A DNA stretch of 44,919 bases from Cognatazoarcus halotolerans. Its GTDB lineage: Bacteria; Pseudomonadota; Gammaproteobacteria; Burkholderiales; Rhodocyclaceae. Shown in pieces: positions 36,531-44,284 of this stretch. The DNA lies in NCBI RefSeq assembly GCF_009800965.1, contig NZ_WUAF01000027.1:1-44919 (forward strand), read 5' to 3'. Each line of letters opens with the position of its first letter. The first letter of the stretch is position 1. A program made the position numbers and the translations under genes. Below the pieces are notes generated by a model that was not told the origin of the DNA, ran no database searches, and worked only from the letters and a program-made list of their open reading frames with translations.

Positions 36531-38723
36531 TCACAGGGCGGTGCGCGCGAGGCGGGCTGCGCGGCGACGTTGCAGGAAGCCGATCACCGCACCACGCAGG
36601 CGGCCCATGAAGCGGTCCAGGCCGGTCGGGTTGTGGATGATGTCGGCGCGGTAGAAGGAGGGGCACAGCACCGCGGCTTCGGCCACCTCGCCGCAGTTGC
36701 CGCAGCCCACGCAGCCGCTGTCGACATGCGCCACCGGGTCTTCCTTGAGCGGGTCGCCGCTGTCCTTGACCGACAGCGAGGGGCAGCCCGACAGGCGGAT
36801 GCAGGCGTGGTCGCCGGTGCACACGTCGGGGTCCACCCCGAAGCGTTCCTTCACCGCCCGCTCGCCGGCCTTCACTGCCTTGGCGAAGAGTGGCTTCACG
36901 CGCCGCTGCTTGTTCAGCATGCATTCCGACTGGGCGATGATGACCTTGGGTCCGGTCTGTGTCGTGGTGAGCGCCTCTTCGAGGGTGTCGCGCATGCGGC
37001 TCACGTCGTAGGTGCGGTCGATGGTGCGCACCCACTTCACGCCGGCACCCTTGATCGCGGCCTCGATCGGGTTCTTGGTGGCGCGGTTGGGGTTGTCGGC
37101 TCGCGAGGAGGGGATGTCCTGCCCGCCGGTGGCCGAGGAGTAGAAGTTGTCCACGATGACGATCACGCCGTCGTGCTTGTTGAACACCGCGTTGGCGATG
37201 CCTGAAGTGAGACCGTTGTGCCAGAAGCCGCCGTCGCCCATGACCGAGATCGAACGCTTCGAGCTCTTCACGTTGAAGGCCGAACTCGATGCCGCGCCGA
37301 GGCCGTAGCCCATGGTGGTGGCGCCGAGGTTGAAGGGCGGCAGGATGGAGAACAGGTGGCAGCCGATATCGCAGGAGACGTGGTGCTCGCCGAGGTCCTG
37401 CTCGGTGAGCTTCATCGCGGCGAAGATCGGCCGCTCCGGACAGCCCACGCAGAAGCCGGCGGGCCGGGCGGGGACCACGCCGGCGAGGTCCTTGACGCGG
37501 GGGTGGAAGGTGATCGGCACCGCTGCGGGCCGGGCCGCTTGCACTGCGGCGGCCACTTCGTCGGCCGCTACCGCGTCGTGCGTGGCGAGCAGTGCCGGCG
37601 CCTGCGTCTTGAAGAAGGCCTCGATGCCGTCCCGCATCGCAGCGGTAGTGTATTCGCCCGCCATCGGCAGCACGTCCTTGCCCGACAGGTGCGCGGTGAT
37701 GCCGGCCTTGCGCAGGATGGCGTGAAGGTTCTGTTCGATGTAGTCGGGCTGGCCTTCCTCGAGCAGCAGTACCGCGCGCTTGTCGCGGCAGAAATCCGTC
37801 ACCTCTTCGTCGATCACCGGGTAGGTGACGTTCATGACATACATCGGGATGCGGCTGTTGCCGAAGGCGTCGGCCAGACCGAGCAGCTGCAGTGCGCGGA
37901 TCACGCCGTTGTAGAGCCCACCCTGGAGGATCAGGCCGATGTCTTCGACGTCGCCCTCGAACACCTCGTTGAGCTTGCGTTCGCGGATGAAGCGCACCGC
38001 CGCGGGCCAGCGCTGCTGGATCTTCTCGTGCTCATGGGCGAAGGAGGCGGGCGGCAGCACGATGCGCCCGGTGTCGCGCACCGGATGCTCCATGGCCTGT
38101 TTGAGGGTGAAGGCGGGGCGCTTGTTTTCCTTGGTGATGAAGCGGCCATGCACATGGCACGAGCGGATCCGTACCTGCAACATCACCGGCGTGTTGCTCG
38201 CCTCGGAGAGCTCGAAACCGTCCTCTACGGACTTGACGATGGATTCCAGGTTGGGGCGTGGGTCGAGCAGCCACATCTGCGACTTCATCGCGAACGCATG
38301 CGAGCGCTCCTGCATGATCGACGAGCCTTCGCCGTAGTCCTCGCCGATGATCACCAGCGCGCCGCCGGTGACGCCGCCCGAGGCCAGGTTGGCCAGCGCG
38401 TCGGAGGCCACGTTGGTGCCGACCGTGGACTTCCAGGTGACCGCGCCTCGCACCGGGTACATCACCGAGGCCGCCAGCATCGCCGCCGCGGTGGCTTCCG
38501 AGGCGCTCGTCTCGAAGTGCACATCGAGCTCGTCGAGGATTTCGTTGGCGTCCGCCAGCACATCCATGAGGTGGGAGATCGGCGAACCCTGGTAGCCGCC
38601 GACGTAGCCTACGCCGGACTGCAGCAAGGCCTTGGTGATGGCGAGGATGCCTTCGCCGCGGAACTCTTCCCCCGCGGGGATGCGCAGCTGCTCGACTTCC
38701 TTCTTGAACGAGCGCTCAGCCAT
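36531..38723 (-). CDS. Indolepyruvate-type 2-oxoacid:ferredoxin oxidoreductase, alpha (ThDP/Fe-S) subunit
   Basis: The 730-aa catalytic subunit has the pyrimidine-binding domain at the N-terminus (YQGSPISHLMD, 44-54), the ThDP/Mg motif GDGGFWHNG (496-504) ending at VDN (524-526), and a C-terminal ferredoxin-like region with CTGDHACIRLSGC (635-647) and CVGCGNCG...CP (671-688). It cleaves an aryl 2-oxoacid to aryl-acyl-CoA plus CO2, reducing ferredoxin. ATG 38723 (MAERSFKKE) is chosen; an upstream 21-codon frame overlaps it. It is the first large gene of the block, and the intergenic region before it carries two dyads. Confidence 0.92.
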   Translation of the reverse strand: MAERSFKKEVEQLRIPAGEEFRGEGILAITKALLQSGVGYVGGYQGSPISHLMDVLADANEILDELDVHFETSASEATAAAMLAASVMYPVRGAVTWKSTVGTNVASDALANLASGGVTGGALVIIGEDYGEGSSIMQERSHAFAMKSQMWLLDPRPNLESIVKSVEDGFELSEASNTPVMLQVRIRSCHVHGRFITKENKRPAFTLKQAMEHPVRDTGRIVLPPASFAHEHEKIQQRWPAAVRFIRERKLNEVFEGDVEDIGLILQGGLYNGVIRALQLLGLADAFGNSRIPMYVMNVTYPVIDEEVTDFCRDKRAVLLLEEGQPDYIEQNLHAILRKAGITAHLSGKDVLPMAGEYTTAAMRDGIEAFFKTQAPALLATHDAVAADEVAAAVQAARPAAVPITFHPRVKDLAGVVPARPAGFCVGCPERPIFAAMKLTEQDLGEHHVSCDIGCHLFSILPPFNLGATTMGYGLGAASSSAFNVKSSKRSISVMGDGGFWHNGLTSGIANAVFNKHDGVIVIVDNFYSSATGGQDIPSSRADNPNRATKNPIEAAIKGAGVKWVRTIDRTYDVSRMRDTLEEALTTTQTGPKVIIAQSECMLNKQRRVKPLFAKAVKAGERAVKERFGVDPDVCTGDHACIRLSGCPSLSVKDSGDPLKEDPVAHVDSGCVGCGNCGEVAEAAVLCPSFYRADIIHNPTGLDRFMGRLRGAVIGFLQRRRAARLARTAL

Positions 38724-38781
38724 GGTTTGCCATCCGGAGGGTTTCGGCACATTGCCTGGTCTGCTGCTGGGGGTAAGTCAT
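38716..38781 (-). CDS. Possible 21-codon leader ORF overlapping the oxidoreductase start
   Basis: ATG 38781 has an excellent ribosome site (AGGAG, 7 bases upstream). The frame reads MTYPQQQTRQCAETLRMANHG and stops at TGA 38716-38718, overlapping the first eight bases of the next gene. The large gene itself has a weaker site, so translation may be coupled. It may instead only mark a spurious start. Confidence 0.35.
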   Translation of the reverse strand: MTYPQQQTRQCAETLRMANHG

Positions 38782-39282
38782 CGTTTTCTCCTGTCCTTGT
38801 CTGCACGGGCGCCCGTCATTTCGTTCGATCGTCGGGTTCCGTGGCAGCGGCTTTCCAATTACTTTAGAAATGAACCATTTTTCTGTCAACAGAAAATATG
38901 AAATTTCATGGAAGTCAAAAACCCGCAGGAAAAACAAAGTGATAGATGGTTCATTTTGGTGCGGCACTGCACCAATGAAGTGCTGCTGCGAAGGCCTTTG
39001 TTTACGCGGCATCACGTCATGGCGCTGCTGCAGGTGCACAATGCCCTGTCTGTCGGGCACCAAAAAAGGGCGGGCGCCGTGGTCTGCCGTTCCGGGTCCG
39101 GCCTGCCGGAAAAAAGCCGTGGATTGGCCGGTCTGCGCAAGCGGGCGGAAGGCGGGAAATCGGGCGCGGGCGCTGCCGGCGGTGCGCGTCAGGGTGTCGG
39201 CGGGCCGCTCCGCACGTACACGGCGAGGCGCGCCGATGCCCGCGGTGCACCCAGACGAAAATCGGCCCTGGCGGGCGCTTCG
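38782..39282. other. Intergenic/promoter region upstream of the catabolic block
   Basis: About 500 bases without a convincing gene. The AT-rich part (38850-38950) should hold the promoter of the minus-strand block and contains two perfect dyads (38879-38896, 38898-38909) and a third hairpin TTGGTGC-ggcact-GCACCAA (38956-38975). The remainder up to the MFS gene is GC-rich. Open frames there on both strands look like noise. Confidence 0.5.
38879..38909. promoter_or_regulatory. Adjacent operator-like dyads upstream of the catabolic block
   Basis: TTTTCTGT-CA-ACAGAAAA (38879-38896) and ATGAAATTTCAT (38898-38909) are perfect inverted repeats one base apart, about 100-130 bp upstream of the leader ORF. 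Their position suits repressor or activator sites for the main promoter. The sequence differs from the MarR dyad at 17647. Confidence 0.5.
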
Positions 39283-40158
39283 CTAGTCGAGTCCGGTGAC
39301 CGGCCGCTGCCCTGGACCGGCGGGGCGATCGGCGTCGGGCACGAGCTGCCAGAAGATCCAGGCGGACGCCATGGTGATCGCGCCGACGCACAGGAAGGTG
39401 GCGTGGAAGGCGCCGAGCTGTTGCCGGGTGGCAAGTTCCGGTTGTTCGGCAAACACCGCCAGCAGCGCGCCGGCCATTGAGACCCCGAGGCTCATCGACA
39501 GCATCTGCACCATCGACAGCAGGCCATTGCCGGCGCTTGCGTGCGGGGCGTCGAGGTCCTTGAGAGTGACGGTGTTCATGGCGGTGAACTGGATCGAGTT
39601 GACTGCGCCGAACAAGGCCAGAACGAGCACATGTGTCCAGGTCGGCTGCGCCGGGGCGAACAGCGCGAAGCCGGCCATCGCCATGCCCAGCACCACGGTG
39701 TTGCCGACCAGCACGCGACGATAGCCGAGACCGAGGATGAGCGGCGGCACCAGCCGCTTCGAGGCGATCGCGGCGGCGGCCACAGGCAGCATCATCATGC
39801 CCGACTGAGAAGGGCTGAAACCCATCGAGACCTGCAGCACCCGCGCGGTGACCAGCTGGCCGAGATTGGCCGACACGGCGCAGGCCAGCGAGCCCGCCAC
39901 GAACAGGCCGATCGCCGCGGTGAAGATGCGCCGCGTACCGAATCGGTCCGCCAGCCAGCCGCTTGCCGGAATCACCGTGGCCATGGTCAGCGCATAGGCG
40001 ATCACCACTGACTGCATCCGCAACGGGCTCTCGCCAAGGCTCGCCGCCATGCGCGGCAGCGCGGTGTTGACGATGGTCGCGTCGAGCGTCTGCATGAAAA
40101 AGCCGACGGCGACGAGCCACAGCACATAGCGGGAGGCGGGCGGCGGGGCGCTTGGCAT
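39283..40158 (-). pseudogene. MFS transporter (DHA2/MdtD-like) with a large internal deletion
   Basis: The 291-aa frame starts like a 14-helix drug:H+ antiporter (LDATIVNTALPRMA motif and GWLADRFGTRR), and its C-terminal half also matches that family (GFSPSQSGMMMLPVA, GYRRVLV). The stretch between LVTARVLQ and VSMGFSP is missing: roughly 170-180 residues compared with MdtD-like proteins of about 470. The joint lies at a CTGCAG (39832-39837), coding LQ in both flanks. The deletion is in frame, so a shortened protein may be made, but about half the helices are lost and transport is doubtful. The gene stands alone. Confidence 0.65.
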
Positions 40159-40315
40159 GGCAGCCTCATGATCGGGACAAGCGGAGGATTGTAGCCGTCG
40201 ATGGCGGGGCTCCGCAGGCGGCGGCCGCCGTCACCATGCCGCGCGGCGACGTAGAATCGATGCCCCGAGCTCTGCGCCGCCAACGATCGCCGTCGCGATC
40301 CCGCCATCACCCCGA

Positions 40316-40912
40316 ATGCCACAGACCCTTGCCGCGCCGGTACACAGCGAACTGTTGATCAAGAAGAGCCGCTTCATCGGCTGTGTCCAGCCGGTGCCCG
40401 ATCGCGCAGGCGCACAGCGCATCGTCGCCGCCCTGCGCGCCGAGCATCCCGGTGCCAACCACGTGTGCTGGGCCCTGCTTGCGGGCGGACAGTCCGCCGC
40501 GGTGGACGATGGCGAGCCTGGCGGCACGGCGGGTCGGCCGATGCTCGACGTGCTCCGCCACCAGGACCTCGAAGGTGTGCTGGCGACCGTGGTGCGCTAC
40601 TTCGGCGGCATCAAGCTGGGCGCCGGCGGTCTCGTGCGCGCCTATACCGACAGCATCGCCCAGGCGCTGCGCGACGCGGAGAAGGTCCCCATCGTGCGCA
40701 TTCAAACGCTGCGCTGCCGCGTGCCCTACGCGCTGGAAGGACTGCTGCGGCGCGAGATCGAGCTTGCCGGCGCCGCTCTGGGGGAGGTCACGCACGGCGC
40801 CTCGGTGGAGATGACATTCGCGCTGCCCGAGGATGCGGCGCAGGCCTTCATCGCGCGCCTCGGGGAAAGCGGTCAGGGAAAGCTTGAGTGGCTTGGTGAG
40901 GACGAGGCGTGA
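40316..40912 (+). CDS. yigZ: IMPACT/YigZ-family protein
   Basis: The 198-aa protein has the UPF0029 N-terminal domain with KKSRFIGCVQPV, the DDGEPGGTAGRPML signature (about 65-78) and VRYFGGIKLGAGGLVRAY. The C-terminal ~70 residues form the YigZ-type second domain. The eukaryotic relative IMPACT regulates the kinase GCN2; the bacterial role is not settled. ATG 40316 is used, with no strong ribosome site. It diverges from the MFS gene, with about 155 bp between. Confidence 0.9.
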   Translation: MPQTLAAPVHSELLIKKSRFIGCVQPVPDRAGAQRIVAALRAEHPGANHVCWALLAGGQSAAVDDGEPGGTAGRPMLDVLRHQDLEGVLATVVRYFGGIKLGAGGLVRAYTDSIAQALRDAEKVPIVRIQTLRCRVPYALEGLLRREIELAGAALGEVTHGASVEMTFALPEDAAQAFIARLGESGQGKLEWLGEDEA

Positions 40913-41076
40913 GCCGCGCCTGCGCCGCAGTGTCGTCTGGACTGACGCGCTGGACATGACCCGCAGCGCGAACCGCCGACACGCTTCGCTGCGACATCGG
41001 CCCACTCGTCGTACCATGCGCTGCAGCTATCCCGGATTCATGCCCATGCACACCCCCATTACCACTCGAGGCGGCC

Positions 41077-41595
41077 ATGGCCGCTGACCCCCACGCCGCA
41101 ACCCGCCGTTATGGCTACGTGCTCGGTGGTATCAGCATCGTCGCTGTTCTAGCCGTCTGCACACTCTATTTCAATGGTGCCCTGCAGGACCGCCAGGACC
41201 CCAATCGCAACCTGGTAGTCGCTCCCGGGGCCCGCGAGCTCGTCTTGCTACGCAACCGTGCCGGCCACTACATCGTCCCCGGCGAGATCAACGGCCGGCC
41301 GGTGCGCTTCCTGCTCGACACCGGCGCTACCCTGGTCTCGGTCCCGGCGAAACTCGGTGGTGCGCTCGGCCTGCAAGCCGGTCCCCGCGGTGCCGCCCTC
41401 ACTGCCAACGGCCCCGTTGAAGTGCGCGCAACGCGTATCGACACGCTTACTCTCGGCCCCTTTCGCCTCTCCAACGTTTCCGCCCACCTCAACCCCGGCA
41501 TGGTCGGCGAAGACATCCTCCTCGGCATGAGCGCGCTGCGCCATCTGGAATTTACGCAGAGGGGGGACAGACTGACCTTGCGGGTGGCGGAGTGA
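41077..41595 (+). CDS. Small membrane-anchored retropepsin-like aspartic protease
   Basis: The 172-aa protein has one N-terminal membrane helix (YVLGGISIVAVLAVCTLYF, about 13-31) and a periplasmic retropepsin-like domain. The catalytic motif is FLLDTGATLVSVPA (Asp at about 81), and the closing strand is ILLGMSALRHLEF. This is the clan AA family annotated as TIGR02281-type aspartic proteases in proteobacteria; it would act as a homodimer. GAGG lies upstream of ATG 41077. It is unrelated in position to the larger two-motif protein at 15957, though of the same fold. Confidence 0.88.
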   Translation: MAADPHAATRRYGYVLGGISIVAVLAVCTLYFNGALQDRQDPNRNLVVAPGARELVLLRNRAGHYIVPGEINGRPVRFLLDTGATLVSVPAKLGGALGLQAGPRGAALTANGPVEVRATRIDTLTLGPFRLSNVSAHLNPGMVGEDILLGMSALRHLEFTQRGDRLTLRVAE

Positions 41596-41667
41596 GGGCC
41601 CGCGGATACTGTCGACTGGCTGAGGTCGGGCGGCGCCAACAGTGTCGAAGCTCCATCACCGTCCCGA

Positions 41668-42285
41668 TCAAACGATGGCAAGAACTTCAGGCAGGGGCTT
41701 GCGCGGTTTCTGCGGCCAATTGCTGACTGCCGGATGACCGACAGCGACGATCATCACCGGCAGTTCAGTGGTGGCGAGCCCAAACTCGCGAGCTACCTGG
41801 GCGCCATCAAATCCACCCATGGCGCACGAACCAAGCCCCATGCCTTGCGCCGCAAGCATTAAGGTCATGGCGGCCAGAGAGGCAGAGCGCACCGCCTCAT
41901 CGCGCTGCAATGCCGGGTCATCTTGATGGGACTCGGTCACCTGTGCCACCCATGCGTCGACCGTCCGTTGATCCATGATGTTGGCTTCTACGCTGGGTTT
42001 AAGCGCTGTCCTCAAATGCCCATGCGCCGCAAGCGTGCCGCAGATGATGAAAGCCACAGAGGCATCACCGACTTTTCGCTGCCCGAAGGCTGCCGACTTC
42101 AGGCGCGCTTTCGCGTCTTCCGAGCGCACGGCGATGAATCGCCAGTTCTGCAGGTTATAGGCAGATGGCGCCTTGGTGGCCAGATCAACCAGCGTTGCAA
42201 TCGCATCATCATCCAACGGACGATCGGGTTGAAAGTTATTGACCGATGTGCGGGTTTCAATCGCGCTTTGTATGGAGATGTTCAT
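41668..42285 (-). CDS. Nitroreductase-family FMN oxidoreductase
   Basis: The 205-aa flavoprotein has the nitroreductase fold: an N-terminal IETRTSVNNF motif that contacts FMN, APSAYNLQNWRFI, a central helical region, and GLGSCAMGGFD near the C-terminus. Such enzymes reduce nitroaromatics, quinones or enones with NAD(P)H. It follows the DMT exporter gene by 43 bp on the same strand, so both are probably co-regulated by the divergent MarR repressor, as a detoxification pair. ATG 42285 is taken because it begins at the conserved first helix. Confidence 0.88.
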   Translation of the reverse strand: MNISIQSAIETRTSVNNFQPDRPLDDDAIATLVDLATKAPSAYNLQNWRFIAVRSEDAKARLKSAAFGQRKVGDASVAFIICGTLAAHGHLRTALKPSVEANIMDQRTVDAWVAQVTESHQDDPALQRDEAVRSASLAAMTLMLAAQGMGLGSCAMGGFDGAQVAREFGLATTELPVMIVAVGHPAVSNWPQKPRKPLPEVLAIV

Positions 42286-42328
42286 GTCGTTGCCTGATGG
42301 AAAGACGAAGGGTTGAGAAGGGCGGTAG

Positions 42329-43201
42329 TCACTTGCCACGTGCTGTTGTCCACTGCACGGCGAAGACGCTTGCCAACACAATCAACAGTCCGAGAAGTGC
42401 AGTTCCCGTGATGGATTGTGAAAGGAGCGCCCAACCCAGTAGCACCGCGGTAAGAGGACTCAGCAGCCCCAGGGATGCAACGGCCACTGTCGGCAGACGG
42501 GTCACGCCGCGAAACCAGAGCGCATAGGCAAGCAAGGCACCGGCCAAGCTGAGGTAGGTGTAGGCAGCCCATTCCAGACGCCCCAAGGCCGGCAACGGTG
42601 CATCAGCCAGCCACGCGACGGGCGCGAGCATCAATCCGCCGATGACAAGCTGCCAGCCGGTCAGTGGCAACAAGGGCAGGTCCAGCTTCCAACGGCGTGT
42701 AAGCCATACGCCGGCCGCCATGCATGCCGCTCCCAACAATGCAGCGGCGATGCCTACGGGCTCGAACACCGTCTGCGGCGACAACAGCAGGACAGCCATT
42801 CCGAATATGCCCGCGACTGCCGACCAAAGCGTGGTTTGTGCAGGCGACCGACCGTCTACAGCCCAAGCCAGTACCATCACCAGCAAGGGCTGAATCGCGC
42901 CAAGCACTGCCGCCAGACCTCCGGGCAGGCGATAGGCTGCCACGAACAACAGGGCCTGGAAGATGCCGATGTTCAACGCCCCGAGTACCAGCAAACGCCA
43001 CCAGTCCCGCCCGGCAGGCATCTGACGGGTGAACACAAGCAGCAGCAGACCGGCAGGCAGCGCCCGGATGAGTGCAGCCGTGAAAGGGCGATCCGGCGGC
43101 AGGAGTTCTGACGTCACGATGTAGGTGGAGCCCCAGATCGCCGGGGCCACTGCCGTAAGAAAGACATCGCGCCAGTGGTGAAATGGGGTTGCGTTTGACA
43201 T
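42329..43201 (-). CDS. EamA/DMT-family transporter
   Basis: The 290-aa inner-membrane protein has ten predicted helices in two EamA repeats. The first begins near PAIWGSTYIVTSELLPP and the second near LLGAACMAAGVWL. EamA proteins export metabolites such as amino acids or drugs; this one has no substrate signature. It is divergent from the MarR gene, with two operator copies in the 67-bp gap, which implies inducible efflux. GC content here looks a little lower than in the catabolic block, and it lies close to the IS end, so recent acquisition is possible. Confidence 0.9.
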   Translation of the reverse strand: MSNATPFHHWRDVFLTAVAPAIWGSTYIVTSELLPPDRPFTAALIRALPAGLLLLVFTRQMPAGRDWWRLLVLGALNIGIFQALLFVAAYRLPGGLAAVLGAIQPLLVMVLAWAVDGRSPAQTTLWSAVAGIFGMAVLLLSPQTVFEPVGIAAALLGAACMAAGVWLTRRWKLDLPLLPLTGWQLVIGGLMLAPVAWLADAPLPALGRLEWAAYTYLSLAGALLAYALWFRGVTRLPTVAVASLGLLSPLTAVLLGWALLSQSITGTALLGLLIVLASVFAVQWTTARGK

Positions 43202-43210
43202 GGCTGTGAT

Positions 43211-43268
43211 TTATCTTCAGTTCAAGATAAAATGAGTGTGCCGACTACTTATCTTGAAGTCAAGACAA
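43211..43268. promoter_or_regulatory. Two copies of a MarR operator between divergent genes
   Basis: TTATCTTCAGTTCAAGATAA (43211-43230) and TTATCTTGAAGTCAAGACAA (43249-43268) are near-palindromes with the same half-site TTATCTTGA/TCAAGATAA, 38 bp apart centre to centre. The second abuts the MarR start codon. The pair should control both directions. Confidence 0.75.
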
Positions 43269-43814
43269 ATGAAAGATCAATCCAGCCAACGACAACGCGA
43301 CGCAGTAGATGTCATCCTCGAGCAATGGCAGAAGGAACGCCCCGACCTTGATGTCAGTGCGATGGGACCGATCGGACGCATCAAGCGATGTACGGCGCTT
43401 CTGGAGCGGCGCCTGGAATCCGGATTCGCAAAGTTCGATCTGAACCTATGGGAGTTCGACATGCTGGCCACGCTGAGACGTGCCGGCGCACCGTATCGCC
43501 TGAGTCCGACCGAACTGTTCTCTGCGCTCATGGTGACTTCGGGAACGATGACCCATCGACTCAAAAGGCTGGAAACCAGGAATCTGGTCGAGCGTGCCCC
43601 CAACGAGCAGGATGCCCGCAGTACGCTCGTGCAACTCACGCCCGAAGGGCTCACGCTGATAGATCGCGCTGTCGAGGGGCACGTTGAAAACGAGCGCTTG
43701 ATGCTTTCGGCGCTGCCTGCCGATGTGCTCGCAGGTCTCGATGCCCATCTTTCTGTATTGCTGCAAGCCTTGGAGACTGCCGCCGAGCGTAGCGAATCCA
43801 CACAAGCGGGCTAG
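43269..43814 (+). CDS. MarR-family transcriptional regulator
   Basis: The 181-aa winged-helix repressor shows the MarR layout: LSPTELFSALMVTSGTMTHRLKRLETRNLVERAP is the DNA-recognition region, and NEQDARSTLVQLTPEG the wing, with its conserved DxR. The N-terminus is polar and longer than in E. coli MarR. ATG 43269 follows the second operator directly; ORFs opening at 43236 would start inside the promoter. It probably represses itself and the divergent DMT-transporter/nitroreductase operon, responding to a phenolic or electrophilic ligand. Confidence 0.9.
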   Translation: MKDQSSQRQRDAVDVILEQWQKERPDLDVSAMGPIGRIKRCTALLERRLESGFAKFDLNLWEFDMLATLRRAGAPYRLSPTELFSALMVTSGTMTHRLKRLETRNLVERAPNEQDARSTLVQLTPEGLTLIDRAVEGHVENERLMLSALPADVLAGLDAHLSVLLQALETAAERSESTQAG

Positions 43815-44284
43815 TTGCACTGCGAAGCCCCCGCTGCACCGCCGGCTTCGTTGGCGTCCTCGCTCCGGCCGAACCCGGCGGGCCGCGTCGAAACTCGCCC
43901 TGAGGGTTCGGACAGCGACGCGACAATTCTATCGACTGAAAGAGAAACTCAAGACCGAACTCGTCCGCTCAATCGATGAGCAAGCGCGATCGGGCGAGGA
44001 AATCTGAATTACCCCAGCGAGGAAAATTCGCTTGCACTTGACAGTGTTGAGCACAGCCGGGCAGTCAGGGTGGGCGCCACTTGGGCAATCAGATACAACG
44101 ATCCTAGACCCGACCCCGGCGCTGTTGCGGGATCAAGGCACCGTTGTGCACACTGCCACATTGAACGTCACGAAATCGAGGGCGCGCCATAGGTGCTCGT
44201 AGCAGAGCATGCGGCAGCAAGGCAGTTCTGTGAAAAGGCGCGGGCGCTTGCCGTCGGGGGCGCCTGTGGCCAGGGCGGGGCTGC
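43815..44284. other. Spacer with remnants between MarR gene and transposase fragment
   Basis: No intact gene is seen. There is an inverted repeat CCGAACCC (43869-43876) / GGGTTCGG (43904-43911), and a short plus-strand open stretch ending RLKEKLKTELVRSIDEQARS with TGA at 44005-44007 that reads like the tail of a lost gene but is not recognised. The rest is without signal. Confidence 0.4.

Noticed and set aside
34762-36654. A 630-codon plus-strand open frame opposite the oxidoreductase beta gene
   Set aside because: Same reason: composition-driven antisense frame, no recognisable motif.
38956-38975. Possible sigma-54 promoter in TTGGTGCGGCACTGCACCAA
   Set aside because: The GG and GC elements are separated by 9 instead of 10 bases and the sequence is symmetric, so it reads better as a hairpin or operator; no sigma-54 activator gene is nearby.
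38716-39063. A 115-codon minus-strand frame upstream of the oxidoreductase
   Set aside because: It crosses the AT-rich promoter region and its dyads, has no ribosome site at its start and no protein-like pattern; only its last 21 codons have a plausible independent start.
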